Source: JBGZFC01 sp964631255
GTDB lineage: Bacteria; Bacteroidota; Bacteroidia; Bacteroidales; Dysgonomonadaceae
Assembly (NCBI GenBank): GCA_964631255.1
Contig: CAZVWS010000004.1
Location: 43,620-107,619, forward strand
Direction of reading: 5' to 3'
DNA: 64,000 nt
In this document: positions 9,312-19,400 of the stretch, in pieces
Layout: the number at the start of each line of letters is the position of its first letter
How positions within the stretch are numbered: position 1 is the first letter of the stretch
Program-made: the position numbers and the translations under genes
The notes under the pieces: generated by a model
What the model was told of the DNA's origin: nothing
The model's input: only the letters and a program-made list of their open reading frames with translations
The model's database searches: none

Positions 9312-9385
9312 GCTGCTTCAAAACTTCAACCGAATTCCCATAAAATAAAACCCGATTTTCCCATTTTTTTGAAACAGCCTTTCTT
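9312..9385. terminator. Probable bidirectional terminator
   Basis: GCTGCTTCAAAA (9312-9323) pairs, with one mismatch, with TTTTGAAACAGC (9367-9378), flanked by A- and T-rich tracts. It lies between the convergent DUF5686 gene and the gene ending at 9406. The large loop makes it weaker than a textbook terminator. Confidence 0.5.
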
Positions 9386-9405
9386 ATTCCGTAAAAAACT
9401 TTTGT

Positions 9406-9990
9406 TTACTTCATCTTTTTCATAGTCGAGTATAGTGCGCCCGCCCAAAAATTGCGCAGACCAAATCCTTTAGCTTTTCCCGTGAGTTCTTTCTGAAAAA
9501 TAATTTGGTTCGTTTGCTGGTCAAAAATCACGTAAGTAAATGTTCCCCTATTGCTCGTTTTGTTGAGCAAGCCGGTCAGAATTATTGCACCAAATTGGCT
9601 GTCTCCCTCTTTTTTGAGTTGAGCAATAGCATTAGCAATATCCTCATCAGAAAGCACATAACTATTATTTTCAGCGAACAGGTCGGACTCCGAAATGTTT
9701 TTCGCATTGGATTTCGCTTCCGAATTATACAAATATACCCGACTTATGCCCAGAGCTTTGCTCATGTCATATTTTTGGGGTTCCGATTCAAATAAATCAT
9801 TGATTCGGGCAAATGCTTCGGTCAGATTTTGGTAAGAATCGTCCGAACCATATATTTTTGCAAACGAAAAATCCACTCCATAAAAACTAATGTCTTGGAT
9901 GTGATTCAACTCTTTTGTAGCTTGCGCATTTGCCTTTTGCCCGAAAACAAAACAGAGCAAAGCTGCTACCAATAATAATTTTTTTCTCAT
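9406..9990 (-). CDS. Hypothetical secreted protein
   Basis: A 194-residue protein with a clear signal peptide (MRKKLLLVAALLCFVFG, cleavage near KANAQ). The mature part begins with a segment about a moment of the form ISFYGVDFSFAKIYG, contains predicted beta-strands such as TFTYVIFDQQTNQIIF, and ends with a basic Lys-rich tail. It resembles small periplasmic or surface proteins that recur in Bacteroidales, but I do not recognise a named family. It is monocistronic, convergent with the DUF5686 gene. No catalytic motif is visible. Confidence 0.7.
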   Translation of the reverse strand: MRKKLLLVAALLCFVFGQKANAQATKELNHIQDISFYGVDFSFAKIYGSDDSYQNLTEAFARINDLFESEPQKYDMSKALGISRVYLYNSEAKSNAKNISESDLFAENNSYVLSDEDIANAIAQLKKEGDSQFGAIILTGLLNKTSNRGTFTYVIFDQQTNQIIFQKELTGKAKGFGLRNFWAGALYSTMKKMK

Positions 9991-10073
9991 AAAATTATAG
10001 ATAAGTTAGGTAAATAAAAAATTTCTTGCAAATTTGCACCTTCGTGCAGAGAGTGCAATCCTTATTCTTTGAT

Positions 10074-10352
10074 TTATAGCACATCACGAATTTCCGGCAT
10101 TTTGTCAAAAACCGATTTGGCGAAAGGGCACAAAGGCAATATCTTCACATTGGCTGTACGAGCATAATCTACTGCCGCAAGCAACATTTTTTTGCCAACG
10201 CCTTTGCCCGCGTAATCTGGATTTACCTCGGTATGATCAATAATAAATCGGGTGTCTCCTGCCCACGAATAGCTCATTCGTCCGGCCTCTTTACCGTTGT
10301 CATCGGCTTTAAAAAAACCTTTGTTTTCGTAATTTGTTTGTTTTATTTCCAT
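10074..10352 (-). CDS. Small GNAT-type N-acetyltransferase
   Basis: A 92-residue protein of the short GCN5-related family (YidJ/NATD1-like). The acetyl-CoA pyrophosphate loop is GKGVGKKMLL, preceded by the strand FIIDHTEVNPDYAG and followed by LPLCPFAKSVFDK. These minimal GNATs consist of little more than the acetyl-CoA site, and their substrates are mostly unknown. The gene stands alone, divergent from upp, with a -7 box at 10452-10459. Confidence 0.85.
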   Translation of the reverse strand: MEIKQTNYENKGFFKADDNGKEAGRMSYSWAGDTRFIIDHTEVNPDYAGKGVGKKMLLAAVDYARTANVKILPLCPFAKSVFDKMPEIRDVL

Positions 10353-10451
10353 TAGAAATTTATTATTGGTAATATGTTATTTATATTCATTGAATTGCAT
10401 AAACTGAATACAGTTTTTGTAGAAAAAGTCAATACCGTCGCAAACTAAAAG

Positions 10452-10459
10452 CAAAGGTA
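10452..10459 (-). promoter_or_regulatory. -7 box for the GNAT gene
   Basis: TACCTTTG on the minus strand, about 100 bases upstream of the ATG at 10352. It fits TAnnTTTG; no matching -33 element was found. Confidence 0.4.
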
Positions 10460-10500
10460 AGAAAAAGCGTACATTATTACTATAAAAAGATGAAAATCGT

Positions 10501-10508
10501 TATCTTTG
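10501..10508 (+). promoter_or_regulatory. -7 box for upp
   Basis: TATCTTTG, about 80 bases upstream of the upp ATG. It fits TAnnTTTG; the -33 element is not evident. Confidence 0.45.
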
Positions 10509-10587
10509 TCCATTATTTTAGAAAAATGGTATTGCAACGGAATGGCGTTTATCATTTTTACTATATCACAGAAAACCAAATATTTGC

Positions 10588-11247
10588 ATGAAAATAATTA
10601 ATTTTTCAAAAGAAAACTCATTGGTAAGCACCTATGTTCGTGAAATAAGAGATATTACCATCCAGAACGACCGCTTGCGTTTTCGTCGCAATATAGAAAG
10701 AATAGGCGAAATCATGGCTTATGAAATTAGCAAAACGCTATCGTACAAACCAATCGACATCATGACTCCTTTGTGCGAAACATCGGTTAATGTTTGCAAC
10801 TCGGATGTTGTAATTGCCACTATTTTGCGTGCCGGATTGCCGTTTCATCACGGCATGCTCAACTATTTTGACGGTGCCGAAAACGCTTTCGTTTCGGCTT
10901 ATCGCAAATACAAGGAAACGGGGCATCAGTCGTTTGACATTCATATTGAATATATTGCATCGCCACGTATCGATGGAAAAATTCTTATTCTTACCGACCC
11001 TATGCTCGCGACAGGCAGCAGTATGGATTTGACATACAGAGCTTTGCTAACAAAAGGCACACCTAAAAACATACACATTGCCACCATTATCGCCAGCCAA
11101 CAAGCTATCGATTATTGCCGTGCCAATTTTCCGCAAGAGAACACCACCATTTGGGCAGCAGCAATAGACCCGGAACTCAACGATTCGTCGTACATTGTGC
11201 CTGGTATTGGCGATGCGGGGGATTTGGCATTCGGTCAAAAAGTTTAA
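10588..11247 (+). CDS. upp: Uracil phosphoribosyltransferase
   Basis: A 219-residue type I phosphoribosyltransferase. The PRPP-binding loop is LTDPMLATGSS (about residues 135-145). The conserved upstream ATILRAGLPFHHGML and the C-terminal uracil-binding GIGDAGDLAFG are present. It converts uracil and PRPP to UMP and pyrophosphate in the cytoplasm (pyrimidine salvage). Length is normal. The gene has its own -7 box, and recF follows after 53 bases, so read-through into recF is possible. Confidence 0.93.
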   Translation: MKIINFSKENSLVSTYVREIRDITIQNDRLRFRRNIERIGEIMAYEISKTLSYKPIDIMTPLCETSVNVCNSDVVIATILRAGLPFHHGMLNYFDGAENAFVSAYRKYKETGHQSFDIHIEYIASPRIDGKILILTDPMLATGSSMDLTYRALLTKGTPKNIHIATIIASQQAIDYCRANFPQENTTIWAAAIDPELNDSSYIVPGIGDAGDLAFGQKV

Positions 11248-11300
11248 TTTCTTTTGAATAACCAACACATAAATATCCATATAATAAAGCAGAAAAGAAA

Positions 11301-12419
11301 GTGATACTCAACCATCTATCCATTATCAATTACAAAAACTTAGGGCAGGTAGAAATATCGTTGTCGCCAAAAATAAATTGTTTCATCGGCGACAACGGAA
11401 TGGGAAAAACCAATCTGCTCGATGCCGTTTATTATCTTTCTTTCTGCAAAAGCCACACCAATCCTATCGACTCGCAAATCATAAAACACGACACCGATGT
11501 TTGCATGCTTCAAGGCAAATACAGTTTTGGAGAACGAATAGAGGAGGAGATTTTTTGCGGATTGAAAAGAAGGCAGAAAAAGCAATTCAAAAGAAATAAA
11601 AAAGAATACGAGCGCTTGTTAGACCACATCGGTTTTATCCCTCTCGTGATGATTTCGCCGGCAGATATCGAATTAATAAACGGCACAAGCGAAGAAAGGC
11701 GCAGATTTATGGATATGGCGATTTCGCAATTCGACAAGGAGTATCTATTTTCGCTTGTTCGTTACAACAAAGCCCTACAACAGCGAAATGCCTTGCTTAA
11801 ACTGGACGAAGAGAATATCGACACCACTTTACTTGATATGTGGGAAAGCCTGATGGCAGAAAATGCCACTTTTGTTTATGAAAAACGACGCGATTTTATA
11901 GAAAACTTCACGCCCATTTTCGAAAACTATTACGCCATCATCAGCAAAAGCAAAGAACGGGTTTCGTTTAAGTACATCTCCCATCTTTCGGGTGGAAATT
12001 TGCGCGAACGGTTGTTTAATAATCGTCAACGAGATATAGCGATTGGGCATACAACTACCGGCATACACAGAGACGAACTGGAAATGTTGCTCAACGATTA
12101 TCCCATCAAAAAAGTGGGTTCCCAGGGACAATGCAAAACTTATTTCGTATCGATGAAATTTGCCCAATTCAACTACTTGTTGCGGCAGGGCAAGCAAACA
12201 CCTATATTGCTTCTCGACGATATTTTTGACCGATTGGATTCGGAACGTGTGCAAGAGATTGTGAAATTGGTATCGGGAGACGAATTTGGACAAATTTTTA
12301 TTTCGGATACCAACCGTGAATCTTTAGATAAGATTTTGGGTCGATTTGACAACCAACACCACATTTATTCTGTAAAAAACGGAGAAATTGTACAAGCAAA
12401 CGAGTTGAAAACAGAATGA
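11301..12419 (+). CDS. recF: DNA replication and repair protein RecF
   Basis: A 372-residue SMC-like ATPase. Walker A is GDNGMGKTN (about residues 30-38), and Walker B is ILLLDDIFDRLD near 293-304, with RRRFMDMAISQFD between them. RecF loads RecA at single-strand gaps through RecFOR. The start is GTG at 11301 (first residues MILNHLSIINYKN), which matches the family N-terminus; there is no ATG nearby. The stop overlaps the start of the DUF721 gene by four bases (ATGA), an arrangement common in Bacteroidota. Confidence 0.93.
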   Translation: MILNHLSIINYKNLGQVEISLSPKINCFIGDNGMGKTNLLDAVYYLSFCKSHTNPIDSQIIKHDTDVCMLQGKYSFGERIEEEIFCGLKRRQKKQFKRNKKEYERLLDHIGFIPLVMISPADIELINGTSEERRRFMDMAISQFDKEYLFSLVRYNKALQQRNALLKLDEENIDTTLLDMWESLMAENATFVYEKRRDFIENFTPIFENYYAIISKSKERVSFKYISHLSGGNLRERLFNNRQRDIAIGHTTTGIHRDELEMLLNDYPIKKVGSQGQCKTYFVSMKFAQFNYLLRQGKQTPILLLDDIFDRLDSERVQEIVKLVSGDEFGQIFISDTNRESLDKILGRFDNQHHIYSVKNGEIVQANELKTE

Positions 12420-12709
12420 AAAAAAAAGAAGCAATATCACTGAAAGATGCTATTTCCATTTTTTTTGAAGAACATGAATCCCTAAAAATTGGATTAGCCG
12501 AACGTAAAGCAATTAAAGCTTGGGACAGTTTGCTTGGAGAAGGAGTGGTACACTACACAAATAAAATATATCTCCGAAAAAACACACTTTACGTACACCT
12601 GACTTCTTCGGTTTTGCGTGCAGAACTTCTGATGAACAAACAAAACCTTATCGATAAATTAAACGAATCGGCAGAAATGACGGTTATCAAAGATATTGTT
12701 TTCCGATAA
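12416..12709 (+). CDS. DUF721 (DciA-like) protein
   Basis: A 97-residue small protein with the DUF721 pattern: an N-terminal helix, the conserved Trp in AIKAWDSLLG, then strands VHYTNKIYLRKNTLYVHL and SVLRAELLMNK. DciA, the best-known member, recruits the replicative helicase to DNA in bacteria that lack DnaC. Bacteroidota members are shorter and less studied. Coupling to recF by a four-base overlap supports a role in DNA metabolism (inference). Confidence 0.82.
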   Translation: MKKKEAISLKDAISIFFEEHESLKIGLAERKAIKAWDSLLGEGVVHYTNKIYLRKNTLYVHLTSSVLRAELLMNKQNLIDKLNESAEMTVIKDIVFR

Positions 12710-12841
12710 AACCTCTTTTTTTGCCCACTTCCATTTTCTAAAAAAATCTACAACAGAGCGTATATCCTCTGTAATAATGAAATAAATGCAAAAAAACAGA
12801 AAAATAACGCCCACTTTCATCATTAATTCAACAAAAATAAT

Positions 12842-12849
12842 TACTTTTG
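12842..12849 (+). promoter_or_regulatory. -7 box for guaB
   Basis: TACTTTTG, 30 bases upstream of the guaB ATG. It fits TAnnTTTG; no TTTG at the expected -33 position. Confidence 0.45.
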
Positions 12850-12878
12850 CGTGCAATAAAATTTAAACATCCCGATTT

Positions 12879-14357
12879 ATGTCATTTATTGCAGATAAAA
12901 TTACTATGGAAGGGTTGACTTTTGACGACCTGCTCTTAGTCCCCGCCTACTCCGAGGTTCTTCCACGAAACGTACTCCTCCAAACAAATTTCTCACGAAA
13001 TATCAAACTCAATATCCCAATGGTGTCTGCCGCTATGGATACCGTTACCGAAACCACCATGGCAATTGCAATTGCCCGCGAAGGTGGCATTGGAGTGATA
13101 CACAAAAACATGTCGATAGAAGATCAGGCCAAACAAGTTCGTGCCGTGAAACGCGCCGAAAACGGCATGATTATCAACCCTATAAGCATTCATCCAAACA
13201 AAACAGTTGCCGATGCGCTAAACATGATGAGCGAGTTCAAAATTGGCGGCATTCCCGTAGTTGATAACGACGACAAGTTGGTAGGAATTGTTACCAATCG
13301 TGATTTGCGTTTCGAGAAAGAGATGGCAAAAAAGATTTCCGTGGTAATGACAAAAGAAAATTTGGTTACTACCCGACAAGGCACCGATTTGGAAGCTGCT
13401 GCCGAAATTCTGCAACAATATAAAATTGAAAAACTTCCTGTGGTTGATGCCGAAGGAAAACTAATCGGACTCATCACCTACAAAGATATAACCAAAGCCA
13501 AAGATAAACCAAATGCTTGCAAAGATGCACAAGGGCGACTGCGAGTAGCGGCAGGCATTGGCGTTACGCACGACTCTTTGGAGAGAGCAACCGCGCTCAT
13601 CGAAGCCGGTGTAGATGCCATTGTGATAGACACAGCACACGGACACTCGAAAGGCGTAGCCGATATGCTGAAAGTAATAAAAAAAGAGTTCCCCGAAATT
13701 GACGTGGTTGTTGGTAACATTGCTACCGGCGATGCAGCACGCTATTTGGTTGCGGCAGGAGCCGATGCCGTGAAAGTGGGAATTGGACCCGGCTCTATAT
13801 GCACCACTCGTGTAATAGCGGGCGTTGGTGTACCCCAGCTTTCGGCTATTTATGATGTGGCACAAGCACTGAAAGGAACAGGCGTACCTTTGATTGCCGA
13901 TGGCGGATTGCGCTATTCGGGTGATATAGTGAAAGCATTGGCTGCCGGTGGTTCATCGGTCATGATGGGTTCATTGCTTGCCGGTACAGAAGAATCTCCC
14001 GGCGAAACCGTTATTTTCAACGGACGAAAATTTAAAACCTATCGTGGTATGGGTTCGCTTTCGGCAATGCAGAAAGGATCCAAAGACCGTTATTTTCAAG
14101 ATGTGGAAGACGACATCAAGAAATTGGTTCCGGAAGGAATTGAAGCACGTGTACCATTCAAAGGAACATTGCAAGAAGTTATATACCAAATGGTTGGCGG
14201 ACTACGAGCCGGTATGGGATATTGTGGAGCAGCCAATATCGAGAAACTTCACGAAGCCAAATTTACCAGAATCACATCTGCAGGCTATGCCGAAAGCCAC
14301 CCGCATGGTGTCATGATTACGCGCGAAGCGCCCAACTATAGCAGAGGAAATGAGTAA
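12879..14357 (+). CDS. guaB: Inosine-5'-monophosphate dehydrogenase
   Basis: A 492-residue enzyme converting IMP to XMP with NAD+, the committed step to GMP. The TIM barrel is interrupted at about residues 95-210 by two CBS domains (GGIPVVDND, EKLPVVDAEG). The catalytic Cys is in GPGSICTTR near residue 307, and the flap GLRAGMGYCGA is present near the C-terminus. Length is normal and no residue is missing. The gene has its own promoter and is followed after 83 bases by the parvulin gene. Confidence 0.96.
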   Translation: MSFIADKITMEGLTFDDLLLVPAYSEVLPRNVLLQTNFSRNIKLNIPMVSAAMDTVTETTMAIAIAREGGIGVIHKNMSIEDQAKQVRAVKRAENGMIINPISIHPNKTVADALNMMSEFKIGGIPVVDNDDKLVGIVTNRDLRFEKEMAKKISVVMTKENLVTTRQGTDLEAAAEILQQYKIEKLPVVDAEGKLIGLITYKDITKAKDKPNACKDAQGRLRVAAGIGVTHDSLERATALIEAGVDAIVIDTAHGHSKGVADMLKVIKKEFPEIDVVVGNIATGDAARYLVAAGADAVKVGIGPGSICTTRVIAGVGVPQLSAIYDVAQALKGTGVPLIADGGLRYSGDIVKALAAGGSSVMMGSLLAGTEESPGETVIFNGRKFKTYRGMGSLSAMQKGSKDRYFQDVEDDIKKLVPEGIEARVPFKGTLQEVIYQMVGGLRAGMGYCGAANIEKLHEAKFTRITSAGYAESHPHGVMITREAPNYSRGNE

Positions 14358-14440
14358 CTTCGTTCTGTCAAATACAATTTTTCATAAGAGTATCCGTTAA
14401 TTATTACGTTTTTACAAATCGAAATTTTTCAAAAATAGCT

Positions 14441-16387
14441 ATGACTTCCAAATTTAAATTTTTCTTGCTTTTTGTATTGTGTTTTCAAATTTTGCATGCA
14501 CAACAGACCGATCCGGTTGTAATAACCATCAACGGCAAACCGATTACCAAATCCGAATTTGAATATACCTTTCATAAAAATAATTCGGACAATGCCTTGG
14601 ACAAAAAATCGCTGGACGAATATGTGGATATGTTCGTCGATTACAAATTGAAAGTAGAAGAAGCCAAAGCCCTGGGTTTGGACACCGTAACTACTTTTGT
14701 AAAAGAGTACAATTCGTATCGCAGCCAGTTGGCTTTGCCTTATTTGGTTAATGAAGAGGTGAAAAACCAGCTTGCACGCGAGGCTTACGAACGTAAAAAA
14801 ATAGAAACAGAATCGAGCCATATCCTCATAGGACTTCCTCGCCAATACTATCCCAAAGATACCCTCGTGGCATACAACAAAATGATGGATATTCGCAATA
14901 AAATAGTAATAGAAGGCGAAGATTTTAACGAAATGGCTGCCATGTATTCTGAAGATCCGAGTGCACAAAAAGTAACTCCCGCGGGACACCTTGGCTGGAT
15001 GGGCGCACTCAGATTTGTAGATGAGTTTGAACACGGTATGTACCAAACCGGCATCAATGAAGTGAGCCTTCCGATTCGTTCTCAGTTTGGATATCATCTG
15101 ATAAAAGTACACAATCGTCGCCCCAATATGGGTGATATTAAAGTTGCCCACATCATGTTGGCAATGCATCCCGCCATGAGCGAAGTGCAAAGAGATAGCG
15201 TGAAAAAAATTGCTGACGACGTGTACAAACAGTTGCAAAAGGGAGCAGATTTCGCCGAATTGGCAAAAAAATATTCTACCGATGTCAATTCAAAAGAAAA
15301 AGGCGGTGAGTTGGCTTGGTTTGCCAGCGGACAATATCCAAAACCATTTGAAGAAGCAGCCTTTTCGCTTCAAAACAAAGGAGACTACTCCAATCCCATC
15401 AGCACAGCTTACGGATACCATATTCTTCAATTGATTGACAAACGCCCCATGGCAAGTTTCGAAGATAGCAAAGAATCTATCATGGGTTCTTTCTTACGCG
15501 GTTTGAGAATAAAAGAGGTGCAACAAGGCGAGATAGATCGCATCTTAAGAACAACAAATTTTGCAGCCAATAACGAAACATACAAAAAAATGGCAGCCAT
15601 CACCGACTCCATTTTTGTTGGCGACCCAAAATTTAGACAATACTATCCCAACAAAGAAGATATTTTATTCACAATCAATGGAAAAGATTATCGAGTTGCC
15701 GACTTCTACGAATATTTGAATACGGATAAATATGCCTTGTATCCATTATCGACCGACGATTTGAAAGGCAAATATAATAAATTCTTACTCAACCTGCTCA
15801 AAGCAGAAGAGATTAGAACATTGGAAGATAATAATCCCGAATTCAAAAATCTTTCGCAAGAGTATTACGACGGCATTTTGCTGTTCGAACTCATGAACCA
15901 AGAAATTTGGGGCAAAGCACAAACCGATACCATCGGGTTAGAAAACTATTATGCCAAAAACCAAAAGAACTACAAATGGAATCAGCCCAAATTTAGCGGA
16001 GCAGTAATCTTAACCGCAAACGCGCAAATAAAAGGCCAAATAGAAAACCTTTTGCACCTACCCACTGACAGTTTGTATCGCAAATTGGAAGAGATGCAAG
16101 AAGCCGATAAAAACTTCAAAATAAAAATAGACAAAGGTTCTTGGAGCAAAGGCGAAAACACATTTGTTGATTTCAAAGCGTTCGATGGCGACACCTACCC
16201 GGCTACCGAAAATTCGTATCCTTTCTACTTGGTAGTGGGTCAAGTACAATCTCAACCCCAATTGGACGACATCAGAGGCGAGGTTATAAACGACTACCAA
16301 CAATATTTGGAAAAAGAATTGATGGTAAAACTTCGTAAAAAATATCCGGTAAAACTGAATAAACGTGAACTAAAGCGTGTTAAGTAA
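14441..16387 (+). CDS. Periplasmic parvulin-type peptidyl-prolyl isomerase with two rotamase domains
   Basis: A 648-residue SurA/PpiC-like protein. The signal peptide ends at LHAQ (about residues 1-21). An N-terminal chaperone-like region includes ITINGKPITKSEFEYTF. Two consecutive rotamase domains lie at about residues 120-225 (HILIG ... GHLGWMGALRFVDEFE) and 232-335 (AHIMLAMHP ... GGELAWFASGQYP). A long C-terminal region ends in a basic tail. Such proteins assist outer-membrane protein folding in the periplasm. It is larger than Escherichia coli SurA because of the C-terminal extension, which I cannot assign. A second SurA-like gene lies at 48896. Confidence 0.87.
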   Translation: MTSKFKFFLLFVLCFQILHAQQTDPVVITINGKPITKSEFEYTFHKNNSDNALDKKSLDEYVDMFVDYKLKVEEAKALGLDTVTTFVKEYNSYRSQLALPYLVNEEVKNQLAREAYERKKIETESSHILIGLPRQYYPKDTLVAYNKMMDIRNKIVIEGEDFNEMAAMYSEDPSAQKVTPAGHLGWMGALRFVDEFEHGMYQTGINEVSLPIRSQFGYHLIKVHNRRPNMGDIKVAHIMLAMHPAMSEVQRDSVKKIADDVYKQLQKGADFAELAKKYSTDVNSKEKGGELAWFASGQYPKPFEEAAFSLQNKGDYSNPISTAYGYHILQLIDKRPMASFEDSKESIMGSFLRGLRIKEVQQGEIDRILRTTNFAANNETYKKMAAITDSIFVGDPKFRQYYPNKEDILFTINGKDYRVADFYEYLNTDKYALYPLSTDDLKGKYNKFLLNLLKAEEIRTLEDNNPEFKNLSQEYYDGILLFELMNQEIWGKAQTDTIGLENYYAKNQKNYKWNQPKFSGAVILTANAQIKGQIENLLHLPTDSLYRKLEEMQEADKNFKIKIDKGSWSKGENTFVDFKAFDGDTYPATENSYPFYLVVGQVQSQPQLDDIRGEVINDYQQYLEKELMVKLRKKYPVKLNKRELKRVK

Positions 16388-16405
16388 TTTCGGAATGATT
16401 GCATG

Positions 16406-16436
16406 ATTGTCAATTCTCATTTTTTTACTACCTTTG
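16406..16436 (+). promoter_or_regulatory. Promoter of ileS
   Basis: TTG (16407-16409), 19 bases, then TACCTTTG (16429-16436). It fits the Bacteroidota consensus with one base missing in the -33 element. It supports the ATG at 16473 rather than the in-frame TTG at 16407, which lies inside the promoter. Confidence 0.6.
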
Positions 16437-16472
16437 CACACAAAATTTTCAATAGGTATAAAAACATTGACA

Positions 16473-19400
16473 ATGAGCAAGAAATTCACCGAATACAGTC
16501 AGTTAAATTTATCGGAAATCAACAAAGAGCTGCTACAGCAGTGGGACAATAAAAACGTATTCCACAAGAGCTTAGAAACGCGCCAAGGCAAACCCGAATT
16601 TGTGTTTTACGAAGGCCCCCCTTCGGCAAACGGCATGCCCGGGATACACCACGTGATAGCACGCTCCATCAAAGATATTTTTTGCAGATACAAAACAATG
16701 AAAGGCTTTTTGGTAAACCGAAAAGCCGGATGGGACACGCACGGACTGCCCGTGGAGTTGGGCGTTGAAAAATCGCTCGGCATCACCAAAGAAGATATTG
16801 GCAAAACTATATCGGTAGAGGAGTACAACAACGCATGCCGCACCGAGGTAATGAAATATACCAAAGAGTGGGAAGACCTCACCCGAAAAATGGGCTATTG
16901 GGTAGATATGAACGACCCATATATCACCTACGACAACCGATACATAGAGACTTTGTGGTATTTGCTCAAAGAAATTTACAAAAAAGGATACCTCTACAAA
17001 GGTTACACCATACAACCCTACTCACCCGCGGCGGGAACCGGGTTGAGCACACACGAGCTGAACCAACCCGGCTGCTATCGCGATGTAAAAGATACTACTT
17101 GCACCGCCCAATTCAAGATTAAAAACCCATTAACCGAATGGGCTGAGTTTGGCGAACCATTTTTCTTGGCTTGGACAACCACACCTTGGACATTGCCCTC
17201 CAACGTGCTATTGGCAATGGGACCCAATATCGAATACGTTGCCGTGCAAACCTACAACCCGTACACAGGCAAACCGATGACGACCATTTTAGCTAAAAAT
17301 CTGCTCAACGTATATTTTCCGCAAAAGAATGCCGAATTAAAACTCGAAGAATACAAAGAAGGCGATAAAAATGTGCCCTTCCGCGTGTTGAACAAAGTTT
17401 GGAAAGGCTCTGAATTGGCAGGAATAGAATACGAACAACTATTTCCTTGGATAAAAGTACAAGACAATGCTTTTCGTGTTGTAACCGGCGATTTTGTAAC
17501 CACCGAAGACGGAACAGGAATTGTGCACATTGCTCCCACCTTTGGTGCCGACGATGCCAAAGTAGGCAAAGAAAACAATGTTGCCGGACTAACACTCATT
17601 GACAAAGACGGAAACATCCGCCCAATGGTAGATTTGACCGGAAAATTCTTCCTCATCGAAGATTTGGACGAAGATTTTGTGAAAAACAATGTAAACGTTG
17701 ATTTATACAAGGAGTTTGCGGGACGATTCGTGAAAAACGAATATGAAACCCCCTCTAACTCCCCCAAAGGGGGAGAACTAAGCCCCTCCTTGGGAGGGGG
17801 TGGAGAGGCTACCACGCTCGACGTGGACTTATCCGTAACACTCAAGTTGCAAAATCGTGCGTTCCGCATCGAGAAGCATGTGCACAGCTATCCACATTGC
17901 TGGCGCACAGACAAACCCGTTTTATATTACCCGCTCGATAGTTGGTTTATCCGCACCACCGCTTGCAAAGAGCGTATGATGGAGTTAAACGAAACCATCA
18001 ATTGGAAACCACAATCTACCGGAACGGGACGTTTTGGCAAATGGTTGGAAAATTTACAAGATTGGAATTTGAGTCGCAGTCGCTATTGGGGAACGCCGTT
18101 ACCAATTTGGCGTACCGAAGACGGTAAAGAGGAAAAATGTATCGGCTCGGTAAAAGAATTGGTCGATGAAATGCAAAAAGCCCTGGATGCCGACGTTATG
18201 ACCGAACTTCCGTGGAAAGATTTCGATTTGAACAACCACAAAGATTTAGATTACACTCATATAGACCTGCATCGTCCTTATGTGGACAAAATAGTATTGG
18301 TTTCTGACAGCGGAAAACCGATGCACCGCGAACTCGACCTCATCGACGTTTGGTTTGACAGTGGTGCCATGCCTTTTGCACAGTTTTTCTATCCTCATAT
18401 TTCAGAAGAAGATTTTGCCAAAGTATATCCCGCCGATTTCATTGCCGAAGGCGTAGACCAAACACGTGGTTGGTTTTTCACGCTACACGCCATCAGCACC
18501 ATGGTAAAAGACAGCGTGGCATTCAAAAATGTGATTTCAAACGGATTGGTTTTGGATAAAAACGGCAACAAAATGTCCAAGCGATTGGGTAATGCCGTTG
18601 ACCCGTTCGAAACGATAGAGAAATACGGTTCCGACCCGCTTCGCTGGTACATGGTTACCAATGCATCGCCGTGGGACAACCTGAAATTTGATATTGACGG
18701 TGTGGAAGAAGCCCGACGCAAATTTTTCGGTACGCTTTACAACACCTACTCATTCTTCGCACTTTACGCCAACGTGGATAATTTCCGCAACCAATTCCCA
18801 CAAATAGAATTGGCTAAACGTCCCGAAATTGACCGTTGGATTTTATCGCTCCTCAACTCACTGATTAAAGAGGTGGACGAAGATTACGCCAATTACGAGC
18901 CTACGAGAGCCGGACGAGCCATCAACGATTTTGTGAACGACAACTTGAGCAACTGGTTTGTCCGTTTAAACAGAAAACGTTTTTGGGGCGGAGAAATGAC
19001 CAACGACAAGCTTTCGGCATACCAAACACTATACGAATGCTTGATTACGGTGGCAAAACTGATGGCACCCATCGCCCCTTTTTATGCCGATAGACTCTAT
19101 TTAGATTTGACACAAGCCACAGAAAACGAAATGTTTGAATCGGTGCACTTGGCAGATTTCCCATCGGCACACGAATCGGTAATCGACACCACGCTCGAAG
19201 AGCAAATGTACTTGGCACAAACGGCATCGTCCATCGTGTTGGCATTGCGCCGCAAAGAGAACTTGCGGGTAAGACAACCACTTTCCAAATTGTTGATTCC
19301 CGTATTGAACGATGAACAACAAAAAAACATTGAAGCCGTTCAAGCACTCATCTTGAGCGAAGTAAACGTGAAAGCGATAGAGTTTGTGGATTCGGCAAAC

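Noticed and set aside
14429..15238. A 269-codon frame antisense to the parvulin gene
   Set aside because: A shadow frame with no recognisable motif; the plus-strand product has a signal peptide and two rotamase domains.
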